The notes under the pieces are model-generated. The model saw only the letters and a list, made by a program, of their open reading frames with translations, made no database searches and was not told the origin of the DNA. From Marchantia polymorpha subsp. ruderalis (taxonomy: Eukaryota; Streptophyta; Marchantiopsida; Marchantiales; Marchantiaceae), in assembly GCA_037833965.1 (NCBI GenBank), contig AP031353.1, positions 20,524,501 through 20,588,500 on the forward strand: a stretch of 64,000 bases of DNA, written 5' to 3'. Position 1 is the stretch's first letter. Each line of letters starts with the position of its first letter. The position numbers and the translations under genes are program-made. Positions 10,286 to 22,684 of this stretch are shown here, piece by piece.

Positions 10286-13200
10286 ATGGCGGCGGTTCTG
10301 GCTTCGACGTCATGCTGTTTTCTGGGAGGAGGAGGAGCATGGAAGCCGGAATTGGTGCGCAGGAGGGTGTTGAGTACGGCGAGGTACACGGTGGTTGTAG
10401 GGCAGGGCGGGAGTGACGATGTAGGAGAGAAGAGTGGTTCCAGGCTCTCGAGCATTTTGAAAAATAAGCAGCGCATTCTGCAGTCGCAGCTCAGTAGGCT
10501 AGAGAATGGTCAATTGGAGTCGCGGTTGTCGTCGTTGGAGCCTTATGAGAGCCCCTACAGGCTTCTGGATACCATTGCTGGACAATTGATGCAGGGGAAG
10601 ACCACCGTCGTTGCCGAGATTGCGCGGCTCTCTCCTTCAGAATCTCTCGAGAGCTTTTCCAGTCGCTGCTCCAAGTATGTGGAATGGGGTAAGGGTGTCG
10701 CCACTGTCGTGAATTGTGGACGAGTCTTTGCACGTTGCTTGTTTTAGTGTTTTGAATCTTCGAAATTGGATTCGAGGCTGTTCAATAACTTCATGAAGAA
10801 AGGTGAAGATACTTAGCTACGGTTAGCTATGTTTCTCCAAGACATGTCTAGAGCTTGTGTCTTTGAATCATATCAGCACCTCACCAAATTCTTTAGCTCT
10901 GAAATGCAACAACACACGGAGAACAGAATTTACAGCATTATAAGAATATAAAAAATGCAGCTGAATTGAGGATCTCATTCCACACAGTTAAGTTTGGAAC
11001 TTACTTATAACCTGTTCTACTTCTGAAAAATCCGTGAATGATAACTGGTAATATGCTGAGCTTGTCCATACGTAATTGCAGCAGTTCACCATGTCTCCGT
11101 TTTTTTTTAATCGGTATCTGGATGGAAATGAGGATCCTTTCCCCAAATGATCGAATATGATTCGAACTATGCGATTAGCTCCTCGGAGCCAAGCCAGAGA
11201 ACTGATCCATCCGTAGTGGTCCTGTGAAGTTATTCTTCTTGTAATTGCTCTGGATTCAGGTCAAACTGTGAGCTCTCTATTCCTCAAGCAGAAATTCTGA
11301 AATTTAGAATTCTTGCGGGAGTGGAAGGTGGAAATATCCACACCGGCATTTCACGATGACCGGATTTGTTTCATGCGAGGATGAGAAATAAGAGTTTCGG
11401 ACTAGAGTTTCTGATCTGGCTTGACCAGTTTGACGAGACATCTCTTGGCTGGCTGAGCATGAAAAATTTTTCTACAGGAGTAATTCGTTCTGAGTTTCTC
11501 TGAGACAAGACAGACCCTTACTTTCCCTGTTGCCCTCTGCTCCTTGTTTACAACCCTGGTAGTGTGTAGGAATCGCTTGGGTCCAACCTAGCAACTCTCA
11601 TCAGGACGTAAAGGTTGAGCACTCGCTGGTGTCTGCACTCGCATAGTCCTCACCGTGGAGACGTTTTCCTTGAGCTTCTTCTAATTATGCAGAAATCGAA
11701 TGTCCATGAAGTAATCTCATCCTTCTGATCCTCGGTGATCCTTGACTGGAAGAAGTATCTGGTGTAAGTGGTTCAATCATTTTGGGACAGGTGGTCGTTA
11801 TAGTCGAATTATTAGTTGTATTTGGAGGTTCAGCCATTATTGTTGTCGATGGCCTGGTTGTCAAGATGCCAGAGAATCTGACTCTAAGCAAGATCATGAT
11901 CAAACTTCATGAGCTGAGTAGCATATGACAACTATGTCTAGGTAGTCTCTAAACTGATAAACATCTCACGTTACGAGTTTGTTTGCAGTCTTTCTTACTC
12001 CCCTTGTTTGTCCTGGTTTTTCTACTAGGTGCTGATGCCCTTGCCGTCTGTACTGACGAGGAAAAATCTCCTAATGGTGTTGCCGATCTGACTGCCGCAT
12101 GCCGAGGTTTGTTTCGAACCCATCTCTAGCCTTGTGTTGAATCAGCCTTGTTTGATTTTATGCCTTAGATGGCCTTAGTATTGTGATTGTAAGTACAAGG
12201 CGAAACAGAGTTTTTGCCAAGTTGTTGCAAACTAAAAACCTGTTGTGAATCACTACGCAAGTACTGACTTTCTAAGGGTGAATTTTGGTGTGTCGGTTTG
12301 TTGTTACCAGCCGTCAATGTGCCGGTACTGCGCAAGGACTGGATAATTCACCCTTTGCAGGTGAGCACATGGAATCTATCACTTCTGTTCATCGCCTCTG
12401 TGCTTTTTGAAAGTCTTTCCTAGCATGGTCCTGATCTGAGTTAGCATTCTTATGGATTCCTTTCTGCTTGAAAGGTTGCTGAAACAAGGGAAGCAGGTGC
12501 TTCTTCACTTACAGCAGTGTATTCTGTTCTTGGGAAAGGTGACGGCCAAGTCTACCTAATCTACAACATGTTTCCATGCAACGGGCATTATCTGAATTGG
12601 TAACGGCCGATGTCTGCTTGAGTGTAAACTGTTCTCTTCTACCGCGCAGCATGCGCCAATCGGACAATTCGCTCTTTCTCATTCTTTTACCCTCTTGGTT
12701 GTGTGACTCAGGTTCACCAGCTATTTTGCAATATGCAGTTTCATTGGGACTTGATGCCATTCTTGAGGTATGTGGTTAATGTCTGGAGATTTTTCATGAC
12801 CTTTTCTCAGCAGTTCATGTTTGAACATATCTATTGTAATGCTGGAAGATGACAGAGTTCTTTCTTACATACAGGTGATCAATCTTCAAGAATTACAAGA
12901 AGTCGAACCTCTCGGAGCCCCTCTTTATGGCATTAATCTTTCCGTCGGGATAACCGTAAGGACCTATCCCTTCTTACCTGTTATCAGTCCGTTTTGTGTC
13001 TTGGTGAAGTTGGTTCCTGCATGTATTTCTATTTTTCAGACAGAAGACAATTTTGGTTTAGTGTTCTTCAATTCTTTACGGCTCGTTTATCTATCTTGCA
13101 GCTATCACTGCCAGGCGTGAGAATGGACATAGCCAAGGCCCTGGTTGGGCAAATACCTTTTGGAGCGTCATCCCTCGTTGTAAGCATACACATCCTCTTA

Positions 13201-13539
13201 CTGTTTGCTGGCTTTAAATTTCAAAAGCCCAGTGTTGGTTATAGCCTTCGCGAAGAGTCCGCTACCAAATTTGAGCTATGCAATGGACGCTGAGCAATCA
13301 ATATGCTTACTATGCCTGATCAGCATCACTATTGGTAACTCTGGGTCATTCGACGAATCTTCCTCTACCTGCAGGGCGTGTGGTCCATCGAGGAGGCAAT
13401 ACAGCTGAAAGGTGAGGGAGCAGACGCCGTTTATGTGAGGCATGAAGTCTTACAGGGTCGCAGTGCAGTGGAGGCGAAGCAGCTGGTTCCGCGAACGTTT
13501 TTGGAGAACCTTAGAGACGCAATGACTGGAGACGATTAG
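10286..13539 (+). CDS. TrpC/indole-3-glycerol-phosphate-synthase-like TIM-barrel protein, probably plastid-targeted
   Basis: Eight exons: 10286-10688, 12029-12106, 12311-12360, 12475-12538, 12712-12767, 12875-12955, 13102-13179, 13375-13539. All joins are GT-AG and in frame, giving 324 residues. The first ~40 residues (MAAVLASTSCCFLGG...) look like a plastid transit peptide, followed by a charged helix-rich stretch, then a TrpC-like barrel: VVAEIARLSPS, GADALAVCTDE, VPVLRKDWIIHPLQ, AILEVINLQEL, LYGIN, and a last strand pair around GADAVYVRHEVL. The order and spacing match indole-3-glycerol-phosphate synthase, the tryptophan-pathway enzyme that closes the indole ring. Against the classic enzyme, the second-strand KDW lysine, the AILEV glutamate and the GIN asparagine are kept. 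The first-strand lysine is Ala (AEIARLSPS), the GESG motif reads LVG, and the phosphate-binding turn of strand 8 reads VRHE. It may be a paralogue with another role. It lacks the long N-terminal region of plant IGPS. Fold confidence is high, activity is doubtful. Confidence 0.82.
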
Positions 13540-15160
13540 CTCAAATCAAAAACTTCTAACCTGAATCTCTACAACCAACCGTGCAACACATGTCGACCAT
13601 GTCCATGTAATCTGTACACATAATGAGCCAAGAGTTTGTCGATACTACTCTGTGTACGGTGTTGGTGGCTAGTTCAAGCGTCTGTTATAAAAGATTACAG
13701 GCTTCTGGTTAACTCATCTTAACTTTCGGGTATAAGCCACTTGGTATCTTAAACCCCAAAGAATGCATTCTATCTTCATTTACTCTTCTGGCAGTCATTC
13801 GATTGTCGACAAGTGAAAGAAGTATGTAATGTCCGACTTGACTTGGATATCAAGGAAGCATGAGCGAACAGTTTTGTTGCAACGTACGAACATTCTGCGT
13901 CTGGACTAAACGTGCGCTTCGGTTCAATGATTTGTCATAGCTCAACTCTGATCTCCCGATTCTTAAATGGGAGTTGTATGGCCTGTAGCAACGCAACATC
14001 ATACTCTGCGCTATCATCTTGATAGCCGGGGTGCAACAGTCCATGAAGTCCAATTATGCGTGTGAAATACCGGTTGGTCTACTGGAAGATTCATCGTGAG
14101 TGGTTCACGAAAACATGCATCTTACCGATATTCAAGTGAAGGTAATTACCGATATTTTCTGCTACCAAAAGTTGTACCGAAGTTTCCTGATACAACTACC
14201 GATGATGGACGATGGGTGAGTGTATGAATGGATTGTGCTATCTTCGGGCAGCTGACATCCCCTCATACTTCCGAAGACTACGCCGATTGAGGTCAAGGAA
14301 TAATGTTTGCGATCGAAGATTATCCGTAGGCCTTGGGTCCATCAAAGTACTGAATGAGAAATGAAATCTTGTATCAGTACAAAGCAGTTTCCAAGTTCAC
14401 CCAGTCTGTTTACGTTGAAGATAGTACGAGAAAAGTGGCACCTCGATCGACTCTACTTCCATAAGCGTGCTAGTCTTCTAAGACTTCCTTGCTTGACTGC
14501 TGATTCACCGCCACACGTAACCTTCATTGAGCCATTCTTTGACGAGAGATGTAAGTAATGTATAACAGAGAATTTTACAACTGATCCAACTTCGTACACA
14601 GTTTCGTTGGTGACAGGACCCTGACAGCGCAACTCGTGACTCTTCTAAGGAAGCAATTCTCTCAAACTTCTTTTCTTAGTCTGGAAAGGACATGTCAAGA
14701 AAGGAGGATATCCACACAAAAAATTGCACTTAAACATATTATTATTCTTCGACCTGTTCATACCAGCTTTAAGATCTCGGGAAGAAGGACCGGGATTTCT
14801 GGCGAATAACCCAAATATCTTGAAGCCCCGAATGTTCCGTTGATGTCGGTGGGAGGTAACAATTTGGAATTTGAGTTCCAATGCAGATCAAATTAATACC
14901 AGCTTCAAACCCCAGTCATGAAACGCAGTGTGCAGAGTAAAATAAATGACCTGAAACAGGCCCTTTTTCCATATGAAAGATAAAAGTGGGGCCAGTATCG
15001 GCGTTAGTCTACTCGTCCTAAAAAAATCATCACATCCAGAAGTAAAAGCTGGTGATAATCATAACCCCGATGTTTATATTACAACCTCTTTCTCTGATTC
15101 TATGGTACACACGCCTTTCTTGAACGGAAGGTGTTATGCAAGACTACATAAATGAGTTCT
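13540..15160. other. Gap between convergent genes
   Basis: This holds the 3' ends of the TrpC-like gene (plus) and PRP18 (minus). It is moderately AT-rich, with short unrelated open frames only. I see no gene, RNA or strong repeat. Confidence 0.5.
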
Positions 15161-16755
15161 CTAAACGGCATCCTCAGCAGGAGCAGCCATCAGCCGCAAC
15201 CTCTCATCTGCAACATGACTACCTGTCTTAGCCCTCTCTTCAGACAGAAGAGACTGCAGATCACTACCGTTTGCTAGACTGTTAAATTCCACAGATTTCG
15301 ACGGAGCAGACGGATATCTCCTTTGACATAGTGTCATCAACCTCTTAATAGACTGTAAGTATTTCCTTGTTGTTTCATCATTCATAATATGTGCCACACT
15401 GTTGGTGTAAATCTTCTCCCGAGCAGAACGCTCGTGAATACCAACCATAGTGACTCCAATGGGCCACGGTGCGTTACCAATAGCAAGCTTGATGTACTGA
15501 TCCATTGCCGTAAGGTAGTCTCTTTTGAGGCAGCAATTGACAACAATCATCAAGGCCTGCCGGATGTCATCTGGAAGCATCTGCTGGATAGAAACAATGG
15601 AGTGAACTTAAATTTCAGGCAAGAATACAATTGGCGAGAAAATGCTAGAGAACATATTCTTCCCGCGGCTCACAGAATCGGGCAAAATGCACATGTTACA
15701 CTGACAGCGTAACATTTTCTGTTGGTGAGTAAGGCGACCTCTTGATTCTTGACTGAGAACTACAAGGGTGTAAGGGTTCACACACATGGTAGACTCTACC
15801 GTCCTGGCATTCAGCTGTAAAGGCTAGTTAGCAGCAAATACAAAAAAATACATTCCAAACTCGTCCGCGAGACTGATGTTGGTACATGAATTCAAATCAG
15901 ATTAAGACTGAAATTTACCCTCTTCCGGCACATTTTAAAGAGCGGCTTCAGGTAACGTGCACACTGCTTGAATGTGGCAACAATTGACTTGCCGCGTCCT
16001 GTTCTCTTCTCAGCCTCAGGCCTGTCTTCCAACTCTTGCTCCCATTCCTGCAACAATCGCTTGAAAAACACCAGGATTTTGTCCTCGTCGCTGAGATCAT
16101 CGAAGTTGCTCTTGAGACGCTTAGAGTCCTTGTCATTCTCAATACCAGATGAACCGCCTTCCCCGTTCATTTCCAGCTCTCCAGCAGCACCTCCATCTTT
16201 TCCCTCGTCATCCAATCCATCTCTGTCCCTCTCCTTGTTCTTGTCTTTCTTCGTTTCATAGCGTCCGTGTTTCTCCCTCTTCCTGAGCTCCGTAATATCC
16301 CTCAAAAAATCATTTCGTTGTCCTTCCATTAACTCGCTGTCAGTATCAGTCACTCCGGCTTTCAGTAGCGCTTTCAATCTGGCGAATCTTTGATCGTCAT
16401 CCTCGCCGAACAAAGTAATGGGATGTCTCAAAAGCCGAAGTCGTCGAATTACTTCCGACTTCGGAAGCACCAACTCATCGAGCAACTCCTCCTCCGTAGG
16501 ATTTTCCTTCGTCTTTTGCGAGCCCTTGGCGGCAACAGGCAGCGAAGATGGCGACTTGTCTGAATTCTGCGACGAAGGATCTTGAGAACCAGACCTAGCT
16601 TTCACCTCCTTCGCGAGCTGCTCTACCTTTTCCTCCTCCCTGATTCTCTCCAAGTTCTTCTGTTCAATCTCCGAGCGCTTCACAAACTTCCGCCCCTTGA
16701 AGTTCTCATCGAACGCTTTGCGCTTCCGCTCGAGCTCTTTCCTCAACTGATCCAT
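15161..16755 (-). CDS. PRP18: Pre-mRNA-splicing factor PRP18
   Basis: Two exons on the minus strand: 16755-15919 (279 codons, ATG at 16755) and 15583-15161 (140 codons plus stop), joined in phase 0, giving 419 residues, the normal plant length. PRP18 joins the spliceosome with the U5 snRNP and helps position the 3' splice site for the second transesterification step; it acts in the nucleus. The N-terminus is a charged helix (MDQLRKELERKRKAF). Near residue 95 is the PRP4/SFM motif (LPKSEVIRRLRLLRHPITLFGE, read in two parts), followed by a Lys/Glu/Asp-rich linker. The conserved PRP18 domain begins near DKILVFFKRLLQEWE and spans CARYLKPLFKMCRKR, PWPIGVTMVGIHERS, SVAHIMNDETTRKYLQ and RRYPS. The end EFNSLANGSDLQSLLSEE is standard for plants. 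It is divergent from EBP2. Confidence 0.96.
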
Positions 16756-17422
16756 CTTCCCACTCTACTCGCAGCCCTAACTCTGTTAAAAACCCGCGGC
16801 TTCTCACACCATTTAATCCAAAAAAATCAGACGAAACGAGAAGCAGCAAAATCGAGGGACTGACTTCACCACCGATGAACCAAACCCTTGTCGATGCACC
16901 TTGAAGAAGCCAACGACCCCAAATGATACAATTTCACGACTCGAGCTCGTACCACGACACCAAATTTTCGACAGAGCACTGAACACGAAGAACACGACAA
17001 CACATTAGCAGAGGCAGGAAGGTCATATTCCGGCAAATTTCCGTAAAATTTGGTCCCTTGCACGTACAATATAAGTTGCGGGTCTCGTCTGCCATGTCAG
17101 CATAGAACTGTATCCACGTCGTGGACACATCATTTTCACGTCAACTTCACAGCGGACTGAGCTGGTACAATAAGCCAAGCGAAAGAGTCCTACTCATCTG
17201 GCGGTTCACGGCGCGTCGCTTTAGGGTTACCCTCACTGTGAGTCGAGGCTTTGGAAACCGCCTCTTTTCTCGTTCTCCAGGAACTGAGAAACCCGTTCCG
17301 AGAAATTGGTTCAGCTTTTGACGAGGCTGGTGTGTGGGTTGCGGTCGCTAGGGTTTTAGGAGGGTTTGGAGTTGGAAATTTGGGGTTGTGAATTTTGCGC
17401 CTCTGCGGGGAATTCGATCGCC
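16756..17422. promoter_or_regulatory. Bidirectional promoter between PRP18 and EBP2
   Basis: Only 667 bp separate the two start codons, so the two nuclear RNA-processing genes must share this region for both promoters and both leaders. It contains a telo-box-type motif near EBP2 (separate entry) and a related TAGGGTTA at 17222-17229. Co-expression of the pair is an inference. Confidence 0.65.
17349..17356 (-). promoter_or_regulatory. Telo-box (AAACCCTA on the minus strand)
   Basis: TAGGGTTT on the plus strand lies 67 bp upstream of the EBP2 start codon. Telo-boxes are known in plant promoters and leaders of ribosomal-protein and ribosome-assembly genes, which fits the downstream gene. An 8-bp motif alone is weak evidence. 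Confidence 0.45.
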
Positions 17423-18414
17423 ATGGCCGATTTGGAGGAATCTGATTACTCTGGCAGTGAGTCTGAGGAAGAAGAGGAATCGTCTGATGACGAGCAACAT
17501 GAGAGGCCCCTCAAGGAAGCTCGGAAGGATGCAACCTACGACACGACTGGAATGCACGAGAAGTTGGAGGAGATTGGATGGCCTGATTCTTTAGACTGGA
17601 TCCAAACGTGCTCGATTACCGTTCCACTTACCGGGAATACAGTGGACGTGAATGACGATTTGGTTCGTGAAATGGCGTTTTACACGCAGGTAAGCGATAT
17701 TCTGGTTTTGTGTTAGAATGCGCAGTATCTGAGAAAGACCATGAGGTCGACAATGTGGCACATTTTCTCTCCCAATAGTGATGTTATGTCGTCTTTTTGC
17801 AGGCTCTGGAGGGCGCAAAAGAAGCCTATGTTAAGCTTCAGGAGCTTGGCATACCGTTTCTCAGGCCGTCTGACTACTATGCAGAAATGGTGAAGACAGA
17901 TACTCATATGCTGAAAATCAAAGATAAACTCCTTCAGGATAAATCGAAAATAGAGGAGACAGATGAGCGCAGGAAAGCGCGAGAGGCAAAGAAATACTCG
18001 AAGGAGGTGCAGGCGGAAACCTTGAAAGAGAGGGCGAAGAGGAAGAAACAAGACATTGAATCTGTGAAAAAGTGGCGCAAGGTGCGGCAAAAAAGTGGGC
18101 ATGCGGAAGGAGACGATGGCCCCCCTCCTATCGAGTTCAATGACCGGTCTGGAAATCCAATTGGTGCGCGAGGAGGCCGAGGGGGCAGGGGTGGACGCGG
18201 TGGCGGAAGGGATGGACCATCCAAAAGCAGGCAACTTCGAGATGCCAAGTATGGGAGTGGGGGTAGGAAGCGTGGTATGAAGAAGAATGATGCTTACTCT
18301 TCTGCCGAGGATGGCAAATTAAGTTCTAGCTTCCAAGGAAAGGGAAGGGGCAGAGGTCGTGGTGGAAGTCGGGGCCGTGGCAGCAGTCGCGGTCGTGGCA
18401 GGGGTCGAGGTTAA
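17423..18414 (+). CDS. EBP2: EBP2-type rRNA-processing protein, nucleolar
   Basis: Two exons, 17423-17689 and 17803-18414, joined in phase 0, giving 292 residues, close to the family's usual length. EBP2 is a nucleolar factor needed for pre-rRNA processing and 60S subunit assembly. The acidic start (ESDYSGSESEEEEESSDDE) precedes the conserved core: DWIQTCSITVP, NDDLVREMAFYTQAL, LGIPFLRPSDYYAEMVKTD and HMLKIKDKLL. A long Lys/Arg-rich coiled stretch follows (KKQDIESVKKWRKVRQK). The C-terminus is rich in Gly and Arg (GGRGGRGGRG and GRGRGRGG runs), typical of nucleolar RNA-binding proteins and unusually long here; part of this region is DNA-level low complexity. The ATG in CGCCATGG context is the only sensible start. 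Divergent from PRP18. Confidence 0.95.
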
Positions 18415-20790
18415 GTTGTGAGGGGGACTATCTCTAAGTTGTCATTGATTTAAGAAGGTTGGCGTCCAGAGAGTTCTACTTGCGCTGCTTTAGATTGCAT
18501 CATTATTTTCTGCACAGTCGCCCGGGCGAGTTGCAGCTTATTGACATGTGCCCAATTTTGCTCGCCTATTCTTCCTCGAGACTTTGATGAGTCTCCCCCC
18601 GAGGGTTTGCATTTGAAATGCCCAACTCTGTGCCTTCTTTCCACGTCCAATTTACTTGGGCTAGCCAGTAGCAAAGATAGAAATCAGGACTTCGCGATCA
18701 GGTTCGAGAGTACTTCTAAGCATTTTACCGGAGACGAACTTCAGCATTTAGTCGTTCTCGCCAGTTGTAATATAAATTGTTGAGTTCAAAATTACATATC
18801 TCAGTCCTCAGGTTGAGGTTTTGGCTTCATGGGTTGTAATGGCGTGGTGTGGAACACGCGCAGTAAACGAGGAATGTTAAGAAATTGGGAGTTGGTCCGA
18901 ATGATCTCGCTCTGGGTGCTTGCCGCCTCCTGCGATCGTTGTGCCGTAATGCATGGCATGCATTTGGATTTTGAATATTCATCCCGAAAGTACTGCTTGT
19001 GAATATCTTCCTCTTTTGAATGTGGAAAATTTTATGTGTCATGAATTTCATGTCACTCAAACATGTGACTTAAGGGTTTCTCTTTATGTCCACTTCACAA
19101 AGGCATGCGTTTTCATTTTCTTTCACGATACCAATGTAGATATTTGCAGTAGTTCACTCGTCGAATTGAAACGCTTTTTTCGAAAGAAACGTCGAAGGTC
19201 TCGAAAGGTAATCAACGTCCTTTCCGTGGCCCAATGACGAGGACTGCGACTTGAAAGAGATTTAGTAAGATAATTGCATCACTAAGCAATAAGCCACTGA
19301 CTATGCGCTTTTGTCCGAATGTTGCCATTGGACCCCTAAAGGTATGGAGCACGAACATGACCACTGGCCATCTCCACAATTTCTGAAAAAACTAATATCA
19401 ATTTTTTGGATAATATCTCATACCATATGTGTATCAGTTCCTACAATAGTGAGTTCCGAAAAAACTTGGTGAAGATGACCAGCACACTGAGAGTGCACAT
19501 CACAGTTAAATGAACGCTTATATGTGAAAGTTCGAAACTAACCAGGTAGAGTAGAACTACAGGTTGGAATTGTACGACGAGGAATTCTACATTTCGCAAT
19601 AAAACTCGTTGCATCTGAGAACTCTGAGCTCTGCACAGCATTCTGATCTCCAGTTGAGCGAAAGCCACGCGTACTGTAGTACATCTAACTGGAGTCATCT
19701 AAGGATTACGGTCTGATACATGGCGTCTTGTTTACTCAGGTGAACGTTTCATACATGGGGCTTGAACACCGATGCCCTCAGCTGTATACTGAGGCACTAC
19801 GACGCACGACACGAAGCTGCGGGATTGGTGATGAATCGATGAACGATGGCAAGTTTGATGTGCTTTACGAAGTAATGGTGGCCGGCGAAAGAGGATAGGT
19901 CAGCGTTGGCAGAAAAAATCAGGTGTGGCCTCATTCATCCTCCCTGTCACCATCTCAAAAGCCTCGACAAACAATATGCAGCCATTCACGGAGAAACTAA
20001 TCAAACAGGACACTTTCTGGTGAAGTCAAGGTTAGATCTTACCTGTGGCACAGCACGCTCTCTCAGTCACAGCGGCGGCCTTAAGGCGTGGAAAGACCCA
20101 TCACGTGGAATATTGAAGAAGATCTTGATTCATGGCAACCGAGAGGACATGAACCTCCTTTATGCCGACGAAGAAGGTCATATCGTCGACGAGTGGTGGG
20201 CTAAAGATTCCGACCGAGACAAAAGTTATCATCCATAGATCACCACGTGATGTGCATGTGCCTCCCACCAGTGTGAGCAAAAAAGGTAGAAAAGCTACGA
20301 GGACTACTTCTCAACTTTGCTCTTATGTTTTACTCCAACGACCACGAGGTCCGATAGATCAGATCGTTTGATTGCTCAAAGCTTGAAAGCACTCGGGAAA
20401 GTAGCTGATGCACCGGGAAGTGCATGTGATTGTTGAATGCTGAAGGGAGTTTGAAAGCAGCGGATGAACAACATTGTCCCAGATGCAAGTTGCATCTCAA
20501 TAGGCCGTCTCCAGAATTCTTACACTCCCACATTCCAGACTCTCATCCTTTTTGCTATAATACTCGGTTGGATATAGGAACTTTCCAGATTCCCACATGG
20601 ATTCTGGGATCAAGACAACGTGACAAAAGAAGAAAGACAAATATTATGTTATTCTTCTCATATGTATGCACTGTCACACATGTGGCAAAAATATTGACGC
20701 GGTACTCCAAACCTCTTGTCAACCGAAGCGAGTATGATCGAGTTTATTCACGGAGAATTGAAACCATCTTCGTCTCAAGACATACACACA

Positions 20791-20810
20791 TATTATATAT
20801 ATATATATAT
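20791..20810. repeat. (TA)n microsatellite
   Basis: An AT dinucleotide tract with one interruption near its left end, in non-coding DNA. Confidence 0.85.
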
Positions 20811-21880
20811 CACACTGGTTAAGAGCTTCAACTTCATATCTGTTCGATAAAGGTTTTGTAAAAGTGTGCCTACAAAAACCTCATAGAAGTCTAGTGGGTT
20901 TGTCTGTATCATTTTTCTGTCTCTTTGTCACGTAGAGAAAAGAAACTGCAGAAAAGAGGATTCTCCCCTTCTTTTTGTTCTAGCAAAGGTTAATGCCAAA
21001 TGCCTTCGAGGTGGAAATAACAGTTATCGGGTTTCATATGCTCCTCCAAACAGACGCCCCTTTTTTAGCTGAAGAACAAAAAGTTGGGTGTGGTCAGTTT
21101 ATACACCTGAACCAATCTAGTTCATGGATGAGTTGATGGTCATCCTGCGTGCAAGATCCTTGCCTCTATTTCGAGCTTCAGGTGCTAGGACTCCCAAAGG
21201 GACCCTTTGTGGTCAAATGTCAGAAGTATGAAAAGGTTAAACTGATTTTTCTTGACGCTGATTATTGTGCAAAATTTAAAGCAGAAGCTCTTTATGGAGG
21301 GGTAAAGTTTACTGATGGACACCACGTGTGTTGAACTTCATAAAATGTGTGTGTTGAAATTTAGAAATGCTTCTGGAGATCCCACGAACAAATTACTGAT
21401 CATCAGTCTGTATCAAGGATATTCGTTGATCGACGAGCGCTATATGAGAACATATGTCCAAGGTCGGTCTACAGATTTCCTGTAGTCAACTTTTCAAGGG
21501 TAGACTTTCTGTGGCAGCGACATCTGAAATCAGGACAAGATTCCCCATGGCGAGGTCTCTACGTAGCTACTAAATCGCCCATTCATCTCATTTCTTAACA
21601 GTCAAGTGAAGGGAACTAGTGACGCATCACCGAGGGGAATATTACAGCGATACGATCTCGTGGTGTAGGTCTCCATTGGTAAAATTCCAAACTGTCTCGA
21701 CCAACGAACCGCGAGGATCTCGGTAAAGGATTGCTGTACTTGACGAGTCAAAAAATTGATCATTCAGAGTCATGGACTCAAGTCCAAATTAAATAATCAA
21801 GATTAGAACACATGTAAGGAGTGAAAGTCCTTATGGATAAAATTAAAATTCGCTCACATTTGAATATGATTAACTAGTAG

Positions 21881-21898
21881 GTATATATATATATATAT
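21881..21898. repeat. (TA)n microsatellite
   Basis: A perfect TA tract inside an AT-rich stretch (about 21780-22080). Confidence 0.85.
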
Positions 21899-22645
21899 TG
21901 AATATGATATATAATTTGTTGATAAAATAATATCTATATATTAAATATACTAGGATCTTTGTAACATATTTCATGAACTTGTCATCATTCGTGTACATAA
22001 TTAAATATACATTCAAAGTTAGAGTAACAAAGAGTTGACATGTCTGCACACTATCTACATTGCTAATTTCTATTTTTCTTTTTTTGAGACAAATGATGAA
22101 ACCATTGCAAGAGTAAAAATATATCACCGCCGCAAAACCAGGCAAGGAGTATACTCTGGCGGCGAAACCTATTTTTTGAATTTTCCTACCGAACAATAAT
22201 ACCTACCACAAAACCAATTACACAAACACCCCACATACATACAGGGCGGGTGTAGTTACATCGAACAAAGTTACCATGGAGAGAACAGGTCGTTGGGAGC
22301 CCAATAAGTGAAGAAATCAGTTCCGCGTTTTGCCCCGCTTGCTACTTTCCCTTCATTAATCTCCCATGAAAGCGTCAACGTCCCAAGCCCATTCTCGTGA
22401 CAGGTGTTGAGGATGAACCTCCTGGAGAACTTAGTCTCTACAGGAATCCGCTGTCATAGCATTGTAATCAAAGGGATCCTTCCTGTTCCAAGTAACCTTC
22501 GTAATGAAACACGGCTTGTAGGGTGAGGTTGCATGCTAATGATCTCGCTCTCTTTATCTATACCTGCACAAAGCATCAACCCTTCGGAGGGAAATGCCTG
22601 CATGTGAACAATATTGGGCAAGAACAAGGTCCCTATATTACTGGA

Positions 22646-22684
22646 ATCAAACCAATGGTTTGATATCATGGTTTGAAACCATGA
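22646..22684. repeat. Two adjacent perfect 19-bp palindromes
   Basis: The segment 22646-22664 has 9-bp arms (ATCAAACCA and its complement) around a single centre base. One base later, 22666-22684 has 9-bp arms (TCATGGTTT and its complement), again around one base. The two share the AAACCA/TGGTTT core. Confidence 0.9.
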
